A DNA stretch of 21,935 nt. Source: CAZMCH01 sp964564735 (GTDB taxonomy: Bacteria > Poribacteria > DTPJ01). Location: contig CAZMCH010000072.1 of the NCBI GenBank assembly GCA_964564735.1, positions 1 to 21,935 on the forward strand. The letters are read 5' to 3'. The notes below the pieces were generated by a model, which worked only from the letters and a program-made list of their open reading frames with translations, had not been told where the DNA came from and did no database searches. The translations under genes were made by a program, and so were the position numbers. Positions 8,985 to 16,978 of this stretch are shown here, in pieces (the first letter of the stretch is position 1; each line of letters starts with the position of its first letter).

Positions 8985-10982
8985 TTAGTTTCTTGGCATA
9001 ACCTTATACTCAATAAAAATTCTTGGATTACCGTTATCTGAAATCTCAATAGGCACTTGCCATCCAATTGACTCAATTATACATGTTCCCTTTGCTTTAT
9101 CACAATAATTAAACGTAACATTCAGCTTAATCTGACAAATTCCAATTTCTGAGGTAGAAAAAGGTATTGTCAATGTATTTTCGGGCTTTAAAATTGTCCT
9201 TTTTTGATCTTTTTTATCAATAATTAATTTTTCACATGTTTCAATATCATAATCCATTGGCGCACCTTCTGTAAAATCATAGCCCGGTGGAAATTTGATA
9301 TTCAAAACAAGATTTCCTTTCGACCCTAAATGCACTTTTCTCGGTGGTAACATTATCATCTTTGACGAAAAACCAGTTGCTCCAGATAAGCCTTTTAAAC
9401 CTTTAATAGTAAGTGTGTCAACTGAATTGTTTGATAAATTGGCAATCCTTATCAGATTATTATTTGTATCTGCAATATACATCCTTTCTCCGACTATTGC
9501 CAGTCCACTTGGTTCGTAAAAGCTCGGTGACTTTCCATCGGTATTGCCTGTATTTCCTGTTCCCAAAAATGTCTTTGATGTTTTTTCTATTGGATCAATA
9601 ATTTTTATTTTATGGTTATATGTATCAGCAACATATAGCTTATTCCCATGATAAAGCACGCCTAATGGATGTTGTAGTCTAACTTCACGACCTTTGCCAT
9701 CAACATCACCATAATCAAACAAATCAAGCCCTACTATTGTCTCAACATTTCCGTTTTCATCAAGATCAATTGCACGTATTGCGCTTGCTTCGCTATCAGC
9801 GATATAAAGCCGTTTCCCATCAGTTGTAATTCCACTTGGTTGTGCAAGTTGGGCATCCATAAGTTTTCCATCTAATCTTCCTTCGTGACCGCTTCCAGCA
9901 TAAGGCTTAATAATATCATCTTTCAAATCCATGACCCATATTTGATGATGTCCTGCCATTGCGATATAGATTCTGCTATCGATTGCAATTAAATCCCAAG
10001 GCGAGTTTATGTCAGTTTGCAAGGATTTTCCACCAACATGATCTCTACCTTGCTGACCTGTCCCTGCTATGGTTTTCACTATCTTTTTCTGCAGATCAGC
10101 AACCCTAATCAGATGATTTTCAGTATCAGCAATATAAAGCAGATCACCAGCAAGCGACACCCCTTGAGGCTTATTAAAACTTACATTATCAAAATCTCCA
10201 TCCTGATTTCCCTTTTCTCCGCTACCGATGATTTCTTTTACATTTCCATCAAGATCAGTAATTACTATCCTATTATTGTTTGAGTCCGATATAAACAGCC
10301 TTCCTTCATTGCCAGTCAAATTATTTGTTATGACCTTTCCCGGAAAAGATAGTAATGTTTCAGGAACTTTATTCTTTTCGAGAGCAAGACGAAGCGGAGT
10401 CTTGTCTATCTTTCCATCTTTGTCATATTCTGTTATAATTGCAGATATAACTTTATCTAGTAAATCATAATTTCCTTCTCCTGATACTGCACCAGCAACA
10501 TAACCATCAGGATTTATAACAACAAACGTAGGCCATGCTTTAACACCATAGCTACGCCATATACGAAATTCAGAATCATTAACGACAGGATGAACAATAC
10601 CATATCTCAATATTGCTTGGCGTATATTATCTGAATCCTTCTCATTTGTGAATTTTGCGGAATGTATACCTATAACAACTAATTCTTCTGGATATCTGGC
10701 CTCTAGCTTTTTTAAATCTGGAATTACGTGCATACAATTGATACAAGCATACGTCCAAAAATCAAGCAAGACAACTTTGCCTTTCAAATTGGCAATATAT
10801 ATTGGTCTGTCAGTATTTAGCCAACCTGTCCCGCCATTTAGTTCAGGTGCTTTAACTGGTCTTCTATTTCCCATTTCACTCATCTTAATATCATCTCCCA
10901 TAGCATATCTTACAGACACATTTGATAACATAATAATTGCAGAAAGCATAATGATTGAATATATCATAAATTTTGTCTTCAT
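8985..10982 (-). CDS. Exported thioredoxin-like / NHL six-bladed propeller protein (NHLRC2-like)
   Basis: 665 residues. An N-terminal hydrophobic segment (about 6-25) suggests export or membrane anchoring. A thioredoxin fold follows (about 55-185), with redox motif CINC at 80-83 in WTYACINCMH and the cis-proline in WPTF (150-153). Six NHL-type blades cover about 227-525, with recurring YIADTxNHxIR and TIAGTGxxG patterns. A beta-rich C-terminal domain (about 541-665) resembles DsbD-alpha-like domains and carries Cys583, 616, 627 and 634. The order Trx, six-bladed NHL, beta domain is that of NHLRC2 and its bacterial relatives. Substrates are unknown; thiol-disulfide exchange outside the membrane is the likely chemistry. 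AGGAAG lies 9 nt before the ATG. It lies divergent from lexA and upstream of murJ. Confidence 0.9.
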   Translation of the reverse strand: MKTKFMIYSIIMLSAIIMLSNVSVRYAMGDDIKMSEMGNRRPVKAPELNGGTGWLNTDRPIYIANLKGKVVLLDFWTYACINCMHVIPDLKKLEARYPEELVVIGIHSAKFTNEKDSDNIRQAILRYGIVHPVVNDSEFRIWRSYGVKAWPTFVVINPDGYVAGAVSGEGNYDLLDKVISAIITEYDKDGKIDKTPLRLALEKNKVPETLLSFPGKVITNNLTGNEGRLFISDSNNNRIVITDLDGNVKEIIGSGEKGNQDGDFDNVSFNKPQGVSLAGDLLYIADTENHLIRVADLQKKIVKTIAGTGQQGRDHVGGKSLQTDINSPWDLIAIDSRIYIAMAGHHQIWVMDLKDDIIKPYAGSGHEGRLDGKLMDAQLAQPSGITTDGKRLYIADSEASAIRAIDLDENGNVETIVGLDLFDYGDVDGKGREVRLQHPLGVLYHGNKLYVADTYNHKIKIIDPIEKTSKTFLGTGNTGNTDGKSPSFYEPSGLAIVGERMYIADTNNNLIRIANLSNNSVDTLTIKGLKGLSGATGFSSKMIMLPPRKVHLGSKGNLVLNIKFPPGYDFTEGAPMDYDIETCEKLIIDKKDQKRTILKPENTLTIPFSTSEIGICQIKLNVTFNYCDKAKGTCIIESIGWQVPIEISDNGNPRIFIEYKVMPRN

Positions 10983-11212
10983 AATTTTTCACTTCCTACT
11001 ACATTGACATAAATAGCTGTGTTTATTTCTTATAATAAATAACAAATTGACAATCATTATTATTTCATAAAAGCTATATTCCTTCTTTGATGAAAACGCC
11101 ATCTTTCTATGTTTGCTCTTTCATCATCATAAATCGTTTATTGCTATTACCCAAAAACAATAGTATATTTGAAAAAAAAAAGATTTACATTACAAAAGAA
11201 GTAAAATTTCCC

Positions 11213-11241
11213 TTGACAACTTAACGTGTGTGCAGTATATT
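11213..11241 (+). promoter_or_regulatory. Near-consensus promoter of the lexA operon
   Basis: A perfect -35 TTGACA (11213-11218), a 17-bp spacer and TATATT (11236-11241) give a strong sigma70-type promoter. Transcription would start near 11248, downstream of the GTG at 11228. This supports translation from ATG 11285. Confidence 0.8.
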
Positions 11242-11249
11242 AATTAATA
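11238..11249. promoter_or_regulatory. 12-bp perfect palindrome over the lexA -10/start site (candidate operator)
   Basis: TATTAATTAATA is its own reverse complement and overlaps the -10 element and the expected transcription start. That is where a self-regulating LexA dimer would block its own promoter. It matches neither the E. coli CTGT-N8-ACAG nor the Firmicute GAAC/GTTC box, so LexA binding is a guess. Palindromes of AT-only DNA also occur by chance. Confidence 0.35.
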
Positions 11250-11284
11250 AGCAATATATTAAACAGAAAGTAGAGGCTGAAAAA

Positions 11285-11890
11285 ATGCGAAAAAAATTAA
11301 CACCAAAACAACAAAAAATATTAGACTTCATTGTCAAATATATCAAAGAAAGTGGCTATCCACCAACGGTGCGGGATATTGCAAATGAGTTTAAGATGTC
11401 ATCCAAAGGCGCTTATGATCACATGATCGCAATAGAGAAAAAAGGCTATATAAGACGCGACCCTACCAAACCAAGAGCTATTGAAATCATGGATTTTATA
11501 CATCGTGATTATTCAGATATAATCAGCATTCCTGTTCTTGGTAGAGTTGCTGCTGGTGAACCACTACTTGCGACACAAAATGTTGAAAGGACAATTACTA
11601 TATCAAGTGATATGGTGAGATCAGAAGAGCCATTTGCGCTAAAAGTCAAAGGTGATAGCATGATTGAGGCAGGTATATTTGATGATGATTATGTTATTGT
11701 TCGCCAGCAAAAGACTGCAGAACAAGGTGATGTTGTTGTCGCGCTTATAGGTGATGAGGCTACTGTCAAAAAGTTTTATAAAGAAGGTGATCATATCAGG
11801 CTACAACCAGCAAATTCTTCTATGCAGCCAATTATTGCTAGAGATGTAGCAATTTTGGGCAAAGTGGTTGGGCTTTATAGACAAATCTAA
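11285..11890 (+). CDS. lexA: LexA SOS-response repressor / self-cleaving S24 peptidase
   Basis: 201 residues from this ATG, the usual LexA length. The winged-helix DNA-binding domain (1-65) contains TVRDIANEFKMSSKGAYDHM followed by EKKGYIRRD. The linker leads to the Ala90-Gly91 cleavage site in GRVAAGEP. The catalytic dyad is Ser125 (KGDSMIEAGI) and Lys162 (DEATVKKF). RecA filaments would stimulate self-cleavage and derepress SOS genes. A GTG at 11228 would add 19 residues, but it lies upstream of the expected transcript start. An AGAGG ribosome-binding site stands just before 11285. It is first gene of an operon with pfkA and a DUF72 gene. The recognition helix differs from the E. coli form, so the operator is expected to differ. 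Confidence 0.95.
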   Translation: MRKKLTPKQQKILDFIVKYIKESGYPPTVRDIANEFKMSSKGAYDHMIAIEKKGYIRRDPTKPRAIEIMDFIHRDYSDIISIPVLGRVAAGEPLLATQNVERTITISSDMVRSEEPFALKVKGDSMIEAGIFDDDYVIVRQQKTAEQGDVVVALIGDEATVKKFYKEGDHIRLQPANSSMQPIIARDVAILGKVVGLYRQI

Positions 11891-11902
11891 TAAGAGGTGT
11901 AT

Positions 11903-12880
11903 ATGTCAAAAATTAATAAAATCGGAGTTCTAACAAGCGGAGGAGATGCACCGGGTATGAACGCTTGTATTAGAGCGGTTGTTCGAACTGCGATATATTA
12001 CAATATTGAAGTTATAGGGATTATGAGGGGCTATGCTGGACTAATAGATGGCGAAATGGTAAAAATGGAACTTAGTTCAGTATCAAATATTATTCAACGT
12101 GGTGGAACAATACTAAAAACAGCACGTTCAGAAGCTTTTAGGACTCTCGAGGGGAGAGAAAAAGCATCTAAAAACTTGGAAAAATGGGGTATTGATGCCC
12201 TTGTTGCAATAGGGGGAGATGGAACTTATCGTGGTGCAAGCGATCTGAATAAAGAGTATGGAATATCCGTAATTGGTGTGCCAGGAACAATAGATAATGA
12301 CATCTTTGGAACAGACTACACTATAGGTTATGATACCGCGATCAATATAGCTCTCGATGCAGTCGATAGAATCAGGGATACAGCATCATCACATGAAAGA
12401 ATCTTCTTTATTGAGGTAATGGGACGAGATTCAGGTTTTATTGCCCTTGATGTTGGCGTTGCTGGAGGGGCGGAATCAATCTTAATACCAGAGATAGAGA
12501 CAAATATTGATAAACTAAGTAATATCCTTATGGGCGGATTAGAACGTGGCAAAAAAAGCTCAATCGTTATAGTTGCCGAAGGTGATGATTCGGGTAATTC
12601 ATACGAGATCGCTGAAAAGGTTAAAGAGAAAACAGGACTAGATTATAGAGTTACTGTTTTGGGGCATATTCAGCGAGGAGGTTCGCCTACTGCAAGAGAT
12701 AGAATTTTGGCAAGTAGATTAGGTTCTTCAGCAGTGGAAGCTATCAGAGATGGAATGACCAATGTTATGATGGGCGAAATTCAGGGGAAGGTTGTGCCAA
12801 CGAAGCTTGAGGCTATCTGGTCTAATAAGAAGCCAGTCGATCACGATCTTTGTCATCTAGCTGAAATACTATCAATATAG
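11903..12880 (+). CDS. pfkA: ATP-dependent 6-phosphofructokinase
   Basis: 325 residues, close to the standard bacterial PfkA length. It phosphorylates fructose 6-phosphate to fructose 1,6-bisphosphate in glycolysis. Motifs in order: TSGGDAPGMN (11-20, phosphate loop), RGGTILKTAR (66-75), IGGDGTYRGA (103-112), PGTIDND (127-133) with catalytic Asp131, MGRDSGFIAL, and GHIQRGGSPTARDR. Gly107 after GGD and Gly128 in PGTIDND are ATP-type residues; PPi-dependent enzymes usually have Asp and Lys there. An in-frame GTG at 11897 falls inside the Shine-Dalgarno AAGAGGTG, so ATG 11903 is the better start. Only 12 bp separate it from lexA, so the two are almost certainly co-transcribed. Confidence 0.95.
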   Translation: MSKINKIGVLTSGGDAPGMNACIRAVVRTAIYYNIEVIGIMRGYAGLIDGEMVKMELSSVSNIIQRGGTILKTARSEAFRTLEGREKASKNLEKWGIDALVAIGGDGTYRGASDLNKEYGISVIGVPGTIDNDIFGTDYTIGYDTAINIALDAVDRIRDTASSHERIFFIEVMGRDSGFIALDVGVAGGAESILIPEIETNIDKLSNILMGGLERGKKSSIVIVAEGDDSGNSYEIAEKVKEKTGLDYRVTVLGHIQRGGSPTARDRILASRLGSSAVEAIRDGMTNVMMGEIQGKVVPTKLEAIWSNKKPVDHDLCHLAEILSI

Positions 12881-12911
12881 TTCATGCTAAAAAAGATAAT
12901 CGAGGCAAAAA

Positions 12912-13718
12912 ATGGCTATAATATACATAGGAACTTCTGGATATAGCTTTAAGGATTGGGTTGGAAATTTCTATCCTGAAAATATCAAAAGCGGAGAAAT
13001 GCTGAGTTTTTATGCCCAGTATTTCAAGATTGTTGAGATTAATTCCACATATTATGTTATTCCTAAACCTCAGTCTTTTGAAAAAATGTTAAGCAATGTC
13101 CCTCCTGATTTCCAGTTTACAGTTAAGGCTAATGGTGGTATGACTCACGAAAAGCCTGAAAGTGTATCAGTTTTTGATAGATTTGAGGAAGCCATACAGC
13201 CTTTGGTTGAAGCTAACAAAATGAAGGGCATACTTGCGCAATTTCCGCCATCTTTCAAAAATACACAAGAAAATAGAGTATACTTAAATAGGTTTAAAGA
13301 TACTTTATCGGAATATCCTCTAATTGTTGAATTTAGACATTCATCATGGGACAAAGAACCTGCTTTTGATTTTCTCAAAAATCTTGGTATTGCATATTGT
13401 TCTGTTGATGAACCTGATCTGCCCGGACTTATGCCTTCCAAAGCAATTGCAACGACGAATCTTGGATATATAAGATTTCATGGTAGAAATAAAAAGGCTT
13501 GGTATGGCGGAGATTCTTCTGAAAGATATAATTATTTATATTCCGATCAAGAACTTAGATGTTGGATACCTAAAATCAAGCATATTTCCGATAATACAGA
13601 AGAATTGCTAATCTTTTTTAATAATTGTCATGCTGGTCATGCTACAAGAAACGCCCTAAAAATGCAAGATATGCTTCAATCTGATCTATTCAAGCCAAAT
13701 ACTGATGACAGAAAATAA
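12912..13718 (+). CDS. DUF72 (YecE-like) family protein
   Basis: 268 residues with the family's N-terminal signature, YIGTSGYSFKDWVGNFYP, followed by FKIVEINSTYY and FTVKANGGMTHEK. ILAQFPPSFK and VEFRHSSW appear mid-protein, and GYIRFHGRN and FFNNCHAGHATRNA near the C-terminus. The family has a TIM-barrel-like fold and a conserved pocket, but no established biochemical role, so no reaction is proposed. It is the last gene of the lexA-pfkA operon, 31 bp after pfkA, with a CGAGG ribosome-binding site just before the ATG. Its stop codon lies in the T-tract (read on minus) of the rubrerythrin terminator. Confidence 0.92.
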   Translation: MAIIYIGTSGYSFKDWVGNFYPENIKSGEMLSFYAQYFKIVEINSTYYVIPKPQSFEKMLSNVPPDFQFTVKANGGMTHEKPESVSVFDRFEEAIQPLVEANKMKGILAQFPPSFKNTQENRVYLNRFKDTLSEYPLIVEFRHSSWDKEPAFDFLKNLGIAYCSVDEPDLPGLMPSKAIATTNLGYIRFHGRNKKAWYGGDSSERYNYLYSDQELRCWIPKIKHISDNTEELLIFFNNCHAGHATRNALKMQDMLQSDLFKPNTDDRK

Positions 13719-13746
13719 AAATGGACAGGTTATAAAACCTGTCCAT
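13713..13746 (-). terminator. Intrinsic terminator of the rubrerythrin gene, between convergent genes
   Basis: Perfect inverted repeat: ATGGACAGGTT (13721-13731), loop ATAA, AACCTGTCCAT (13736-13746), an 11-bp stem. Read on the minus strand it lies about 20 nt after the rubrerythrin stop and is followed by TTTTTATTTTC, a classic U-tract. In the plus direction the hairpin directly follows the DUF72 stop but lacks a T-run, so it may stop plus-strand transcripts less efficiently. Confidence 0.85.
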
Positions 13747-13767
13747 ACAAAATATAAAAAATGGTTA

Positions 13768-14340
13768 TTACCAGTTTTCTGCAAGCAATTCAAAGTGTGC
13801 TTGTGGATGTATACACGCTGGGCAAGCCTTCGGTGCTTCTGTTCCTTCGTGTAAATAACCGCAATTCCTGCATCTCCACACAACGGGTTTATCTTTCTTG
13901 AATACTGTATCATTCTTAACGTTGGCTAATAAACCTTCATAACGTTTTGCATGTTGTTTTTCTGCAATAACGACAGCCTCAAATGTCTTTGCGATAGCTT
14001 CAAAACCTTCTTCTCTTGCTGTATTAGCAAACGATGGATAAAGGTCTTGCCATTCATAATTTTCACCATTTGCTGCCGCTTGTAAATTCTCTGCTGTTGT
14101 TCCTATAACGCCAGCTGGAAAAGCAGCGGTTATCTCAACTTCTCCCCCTTTTAAGAAGCTAAAAAACCTCTTAGCATGTTCTTTTTCTTGATTAGCTGTT
14201 TCTTCAAAAATATCAGCTATCTGGATAAAACCTGCTTTTCTTGCTTCGCTTGCAAAATAAGTATAGCGATTTCTTGCCTGTGATTCACCAGCAAACGCAC
14301 CCATTAAATTCTTTTCAGTCTTTGAGCCTTTAAATTCCAT
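13768..14340 (-). CDS. rbr: Rubrerythrin
   Basis: 190 residues, standard rubrerythrin length. This non-heme diiron protein reduces hydrogen peroxide in the cytoplasm of anaerobes. The ferritin-like four-helix domain (1-140) carries the expected ligands: Glu19, the Glu52/His55 pair (QEKEH), Glu93 and Glu96 (GENYEW), and the Glu127/His130 pair (AEKQH). The C-terminal rubredoxin-like domain binds one iron through Cys157/Cys160 and Cys173/Cys176 (CRNC, CPAC). AAGGAG lies 8 nt before the ATG. It follows the glycosyltransferase-to-oxidoreductase operon after about 100 bp on the same strand. That gap may hold its own promoter, but I could not identify one clearly. Confidence 0.95.
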   Translation of the reverse strand: MEFKGSKTEKNLMGAFAGESQARNRYTYFASEARKAGFIQIADIFEETANQEKEHAKRFFSFLKGGEVEITAAFPAGVIGTTAENLQAAANGENYEWQDLYPSFANTAREEGFEAIAKTFEAVVIAEKQHAKRYEGLLANVKNDTVFKKDKPVVWRCRNCGYLHEGTEAPKACPACIHPQAHFELLAENW

Positions 14341-14440
14341 TAATTAATCTCCTTTTTGTAAATAAAGAATTCTTAAAATATTTTTTAGCCCATTTCTGAT
14401 CTGTAAAACAACAACTAATATTTAATTTATTTCCAAAAAA

Positions 14441-15529
14441 CTAGACTTTTGGATCGCCCCAATCTGGTATTTTCATCAATTCACCATCTCTAATAGCGGA
14501 TTCATGAGCAATAAAGCCCGGTGCGCAATATCTAACCGCTTCCCATACATTTATACGGGGCAGACGTTGCCTATTAACAGAATCAACAAATTCATGAACC
14601 AAATAGGCATGTGAGCCTGCATGACCGCCAAGATCGGATGCCAGCGGTTCTGGCAAAGGTTCATGATCCATTGGCAACTGAACAACTTGGCTACCATGTG
14701 TATCAGCCCATACTGCCCCTGCAAGATTATGCTCAAAGCTACCTTCTGTTCCAAATACAGTTGATCGGACACACCCCGGATGACCAACCCGCCTAAATTC
14801 ATTGATTCGTGCAATTGAGCCGTTACTCATCTTAAAAAGTGCAACCTCATTTGAAAACTCATTTTTCCATATTGTATCTTTGCGATACCATTCATCATTA
14901 GGATAGATAAATCCTTGTGCAGATACATGAGTCATATATGCACCTGTTACGGAAATAGGAAAGCATAAAGAATGTGATGGATAATACATCGGAACATCAC
15001 CCGTTTTATCCCATCCCCATTGCGCACCCCAGCGACCTTTTGAAACATCATAAAGACCATGACTCATGTCGTGGTAATATTCGCCTTCGCAGTATACTAT
15101 ATGACCGAATGCGTTTTCTTTTGCTTTTTTGCGACAAAATGCAGTTTCAGGATAGAAATAGCTAGTTTCACCATTCATATAGATCAAGCCTGTTTTTTCA
15201 ACTGTCCTTACAAGCTCATCACATTCATCAAGGGATTGTGCAGCAGGAACAGCAGTATAGACATGCTTTCCTGAATTCATCGCTTGGACTGCCTGCCTGA
15301 CATGAAGCCAAGGCTGAGTAATTATAACTAAGGCATCAATATCACTTTTGCATATATCATCAAGGCTTGAATATGTCTCGGATATTTCAAAGCGTTTAGC
15401 CATTTCTGCTAGACGGTCTGATTTTAAGTCACATAGTGCAAGACGCTTGACATCTGGATGCTTTTTGTAATGTCCAATAAACGAAGGTCCAAACATTCCC
15501 AAGCCAACAATACCAACACTGATGCTCAT
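14441..15529 (-). CDS. Gfo/Idh/MocA family NAD(P)-dependent oxidoreductase, EKP motif lost
   Basis: 362 residues. The N-terminal Rossmann fold shows GxGxxG as GLGMFG (9-14) and an acidic residue (Asp34, ALCDLK) at the end of the second strand, favouring NAD over NADP. The C-terminal alpha/beta domain contains the substrate site. Members oxidise or rearrange sugars, inositols and related polyols; the substrate here is unknown. Where most members have EKP, this one reads YTAVPA (91-96), so the usual catalytic lysine is absent. I recall a subfamily with EVPA at this place, so it may be a family trait. ATG 15529 is preferred over ATG 15544: GGAGG lies 8 nt before it, and the longer form would put that site inside the gene. 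It is the last gene of a four-gene operon. Confidence 0.9.
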   Translation of the reverse strand: MSISVGIVGLGMFGPSFIGHYKKHPDVKRLALCDLKSDRLAEMAKRFEISETYSSLDDICKSDIDALVIITQPWLHVRQAVQAMNSGKHVYTAVPAAQSLDECDELVRTVEKTGLIYMNGETSYFYPETAFCRKKAKENAFGHIVYCEGEYYHDMSHGLYDVSKGRWGAQWGWDKTGDVPMYYPSHSLCFPISVTGAYMTHVSAQGFIYPNDEWYRKDTIWKNEFSNEVALFKMSNGSIARINEFRRVGHPGCVRSTVFGTEGSFEHNLAGAVWADTHGSQVVQLPMDHEPLPEPLASDLGGHAGSHAYLVHEFVDSVNRQRLPRINVWEAVRYCAPGFIAHESAIRDGELMKIPDWGDPKV

Positions 15530-15550
15530 AGATATTTCCTCCATTTTTTA

Positions 15551-16204
15551 TTATATCTTTTTGGCACAAACATAAAAGCTATACATTGCATCCGGTCCAT
15601 CATCAAAGGCAATGATTTCACAATTAAGACTTTGAATAGCAGATTTTGCTATTTCTGGATTTGGTATCCATTTATGCGCATCACCAACAAAAGGTGAATT
15701 TGGAAGCCAAATACCACATTCTGGATGTGGCAAATAAAGAAATAAGATTCCGTTAGAATGTAGCTTATCAACCCATTGAGATAAAGCATTTTGCCAATCT
15801 TCAATATGCTCAAGGCAGTGAGAACTGAACACATAATCCAGTGAACCATCAGCAAAATCTTCAACTGCTTTTCCCAATCCAGGTCCTTGTTTTATGTCAA
15901 CGGGAATCGCATTAGGCAATTGCCAAAAACCAGCGCCGATGTCTATACCATTTCCTCTGCAATATTGGGTTGCTGTTCTAAAAATAGCATGGCTTGCACC
16001 GCCTATCGTAAGATAATCAGGATAAAACTTATCCCTATAAATCCAGCCTCCGGGCTTGCGTTTGAGTTCAGGATTTTTTAAATGAGAACGATATAAGCGA
16101 AATAAATTAGGCGCATCGGGTAATGATTCTAATGGAGTCTTGAATAATAAGCCTAATCTTTTTCCAAATCTGCGCAATGCCTTATGTATTTTGCTAGCAG
16201 ACAT
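15551..16204 (-). CDS. Class I SAM-dependent methyltransferase (Methyltransf_11 type)
   Basis: 217 residues from ATG 16204. The SAM-binding glycine loop is GNGIDIGAGF (84-93). Strand and motif II are PVDIKQGPG, and the typical DYVFSSHCLEHIEDW (123-137) and LHSNGILFLYLPH (148-160) blocks follow. Residues 1-80 are basic and may be a substrate or membrane-surface docking part. Methyltransferases of this type next to glycosyltransferases often modify sugars or lipids; the acceptor cannot be read from sequence. A longer form (start 16270) would overlap gpmA by 62 bp. ATG 16204 sits 4 bp after the gpmA stop, the usual translational-coupling spacing, so I chose it. The Gfo/Idh/MocA gene starts 21 bp downstream. 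Confidence 0.85.
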   Translation of the reverse strand: MSASKIHKALRRFGKRLGLLFKTPLESLPDAPNLFRLYRSHLKNPELKRKPGGWIYRDKFYPDYLTIGGASHAIFRTATQYCRGNGIDIGAGFWQLPNAIPVDIKQGPGLGKAVEDFADGSLDYVFSSHCLEHIEDWQNALSQWVDKLHSNGILFLYLPHPECGIWLPNSPFVGDAHKWIPNPEIAKSAIQSLNCEIIAFDDGPDAMYSFYVCAKKI

Positions 16205-16208
16205 GATA

Positions 16209-16961
16209 TTATTTCGCTTTGCCTTGATTTGCAACGCTTTGCATTGCCTTTTCGATTGCTTCTTGATCACCGAGATAATAATGCTTTATCGGCTTTAGGT
16301 CTTTATCAAGTTCATACACCAAAGGCACGCCTGTTGGAATATTTAGTTTTACGATTTCTTCTTCACTCATATTATCAAGATACATAACCAAAGCCCTAAG
16401 GCTGTTTCCATGTGCTGCGATGATGGCTCTTTTGCCAGTTTTTATTGTTGGTGCAATAGTCTCATGCCAATATGGTAGAAACCTTGCAACTGTATCTTTT
16501 AGGCTTTCGGTAAGTGGAAGGTCTTTTTCATCAAGGTCTCTATATCTTGGATCATGACCGGGATAGCGTTCATCGGTTTTTTCTAGTATTGGTGGAGGAA
16601 TGTCGTAGCTTCGTCGCCATATAAGCACTTGCTCTTCACTGAATTTCTTTGCGGTTTCTGCTTTATTTAGCCCTTGCAAAGCCCCGTAATGTCTTTCATT
16701 TAATCTCCATGAATTATAAATAGGTATCCACATCAAATCCATCTTATCTAATGCGATCCAGAGGGTTCTTATAGCCCGTTTTAGGACCGAGGTAAAAGCA
16801 ACATCAAAGATGTATCCTTCTTCTCTCATAACGTCACCTGCTTGTTGGGCTTCCTGTTTGCCCTTATCACTCAGGTCAACATCTGTCCATCCAGTAAATC
16901 TGTTTTCTTTGTTCCATTCGCTTTCACCATGTCTTAAAAGCACAAGTTTTATAGTTTCCAT
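16209..16961 (-). CDS. gpmA: 2,3-bisphosphoglycerate-dependent phosphoglycerate mutase
   Basis: 250 residues, the full length of dPGM. It interconverts 3- and 2-phosphoglycerate in glycolysis and gluconeogenesis. The catalytic histidine is His11 in LLRHGESEWN, the phosphate-binding and acid residues lie in RLNERHYGALQG (86-97, Glu89), and the second histidine is His184 in AAHGNSLRAL. TGWTDVDLSDKG and PGHDPRYRDL are also family-typical and separate it from short cobC-type phosphatases. GGAG lies 8 nt before the ATG. It lies between a glycosyltransferase (17 bp upstream) and a methyltransferase (4 bp downstream), an unusual position for a core glycolytic enzyme. Confidence 0.95.
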   Translation of the reverse strand: METIKLVLLRHGESEWNKENRFTGWTDVDLSDKGKQEAQQAGDVMREEGYIFDVAFTSVLKRAIRTLWIALDKMDLMWIPIYNSWRLNERHYGALQGLNKAETAKKFSEEQVLIWRRSYDIPPPILEKTDERYPGHDPRYRDLDEKDLPLTESLKDTVARFLPYWHETIAPTIKTGKRAIIAAHGNSLRALVMYLDNMSEEEIVKLNIPTGVPLVYELDKDLKPIKHYYLGDQEAIEKAMQSVANQGKAK

Positions 16962-16978
16962 AAAAATACTCCATTTGG

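Larger units (their letters stand above)
10983..11284. other. Divergent intergenic region between the Trx-NHL gene and lexA
   Basis: About 300 bp of very AT-rich DNA. The right side holds the lexA promoter and a palindrome. An A-run near 11171-11180 could help as an upstream element. On the minus strand I could not find a well-spaced -35/-10 pair for the thioredoxin-NHL gene. No gene is supported here. Confidence 0.6.

Noticed and set aside
11228..11284. GTG start giving a 220-residue LexA
   Set aside because: It lies upstream of the expected transcription start set by the TTGACA/TATATT promoter. The added residues are not LexA-like, and ATG 11285 has a ribosome-binding site and gives the usual length.
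11897..11902. GTG start for pfkA two codons upstream
   Set aside because: The GTG is part of the Shine-Dalgarno AAGAGGTG; ATG 11903 is correctly spaced and starts the family N-terminus.
11903..12880. Pyrophosphate-dependent phosphofructokinase
   Set aside because: Both diagnostic positions are glycine (GGDG and PGTIDND), the ATP-type pattern.
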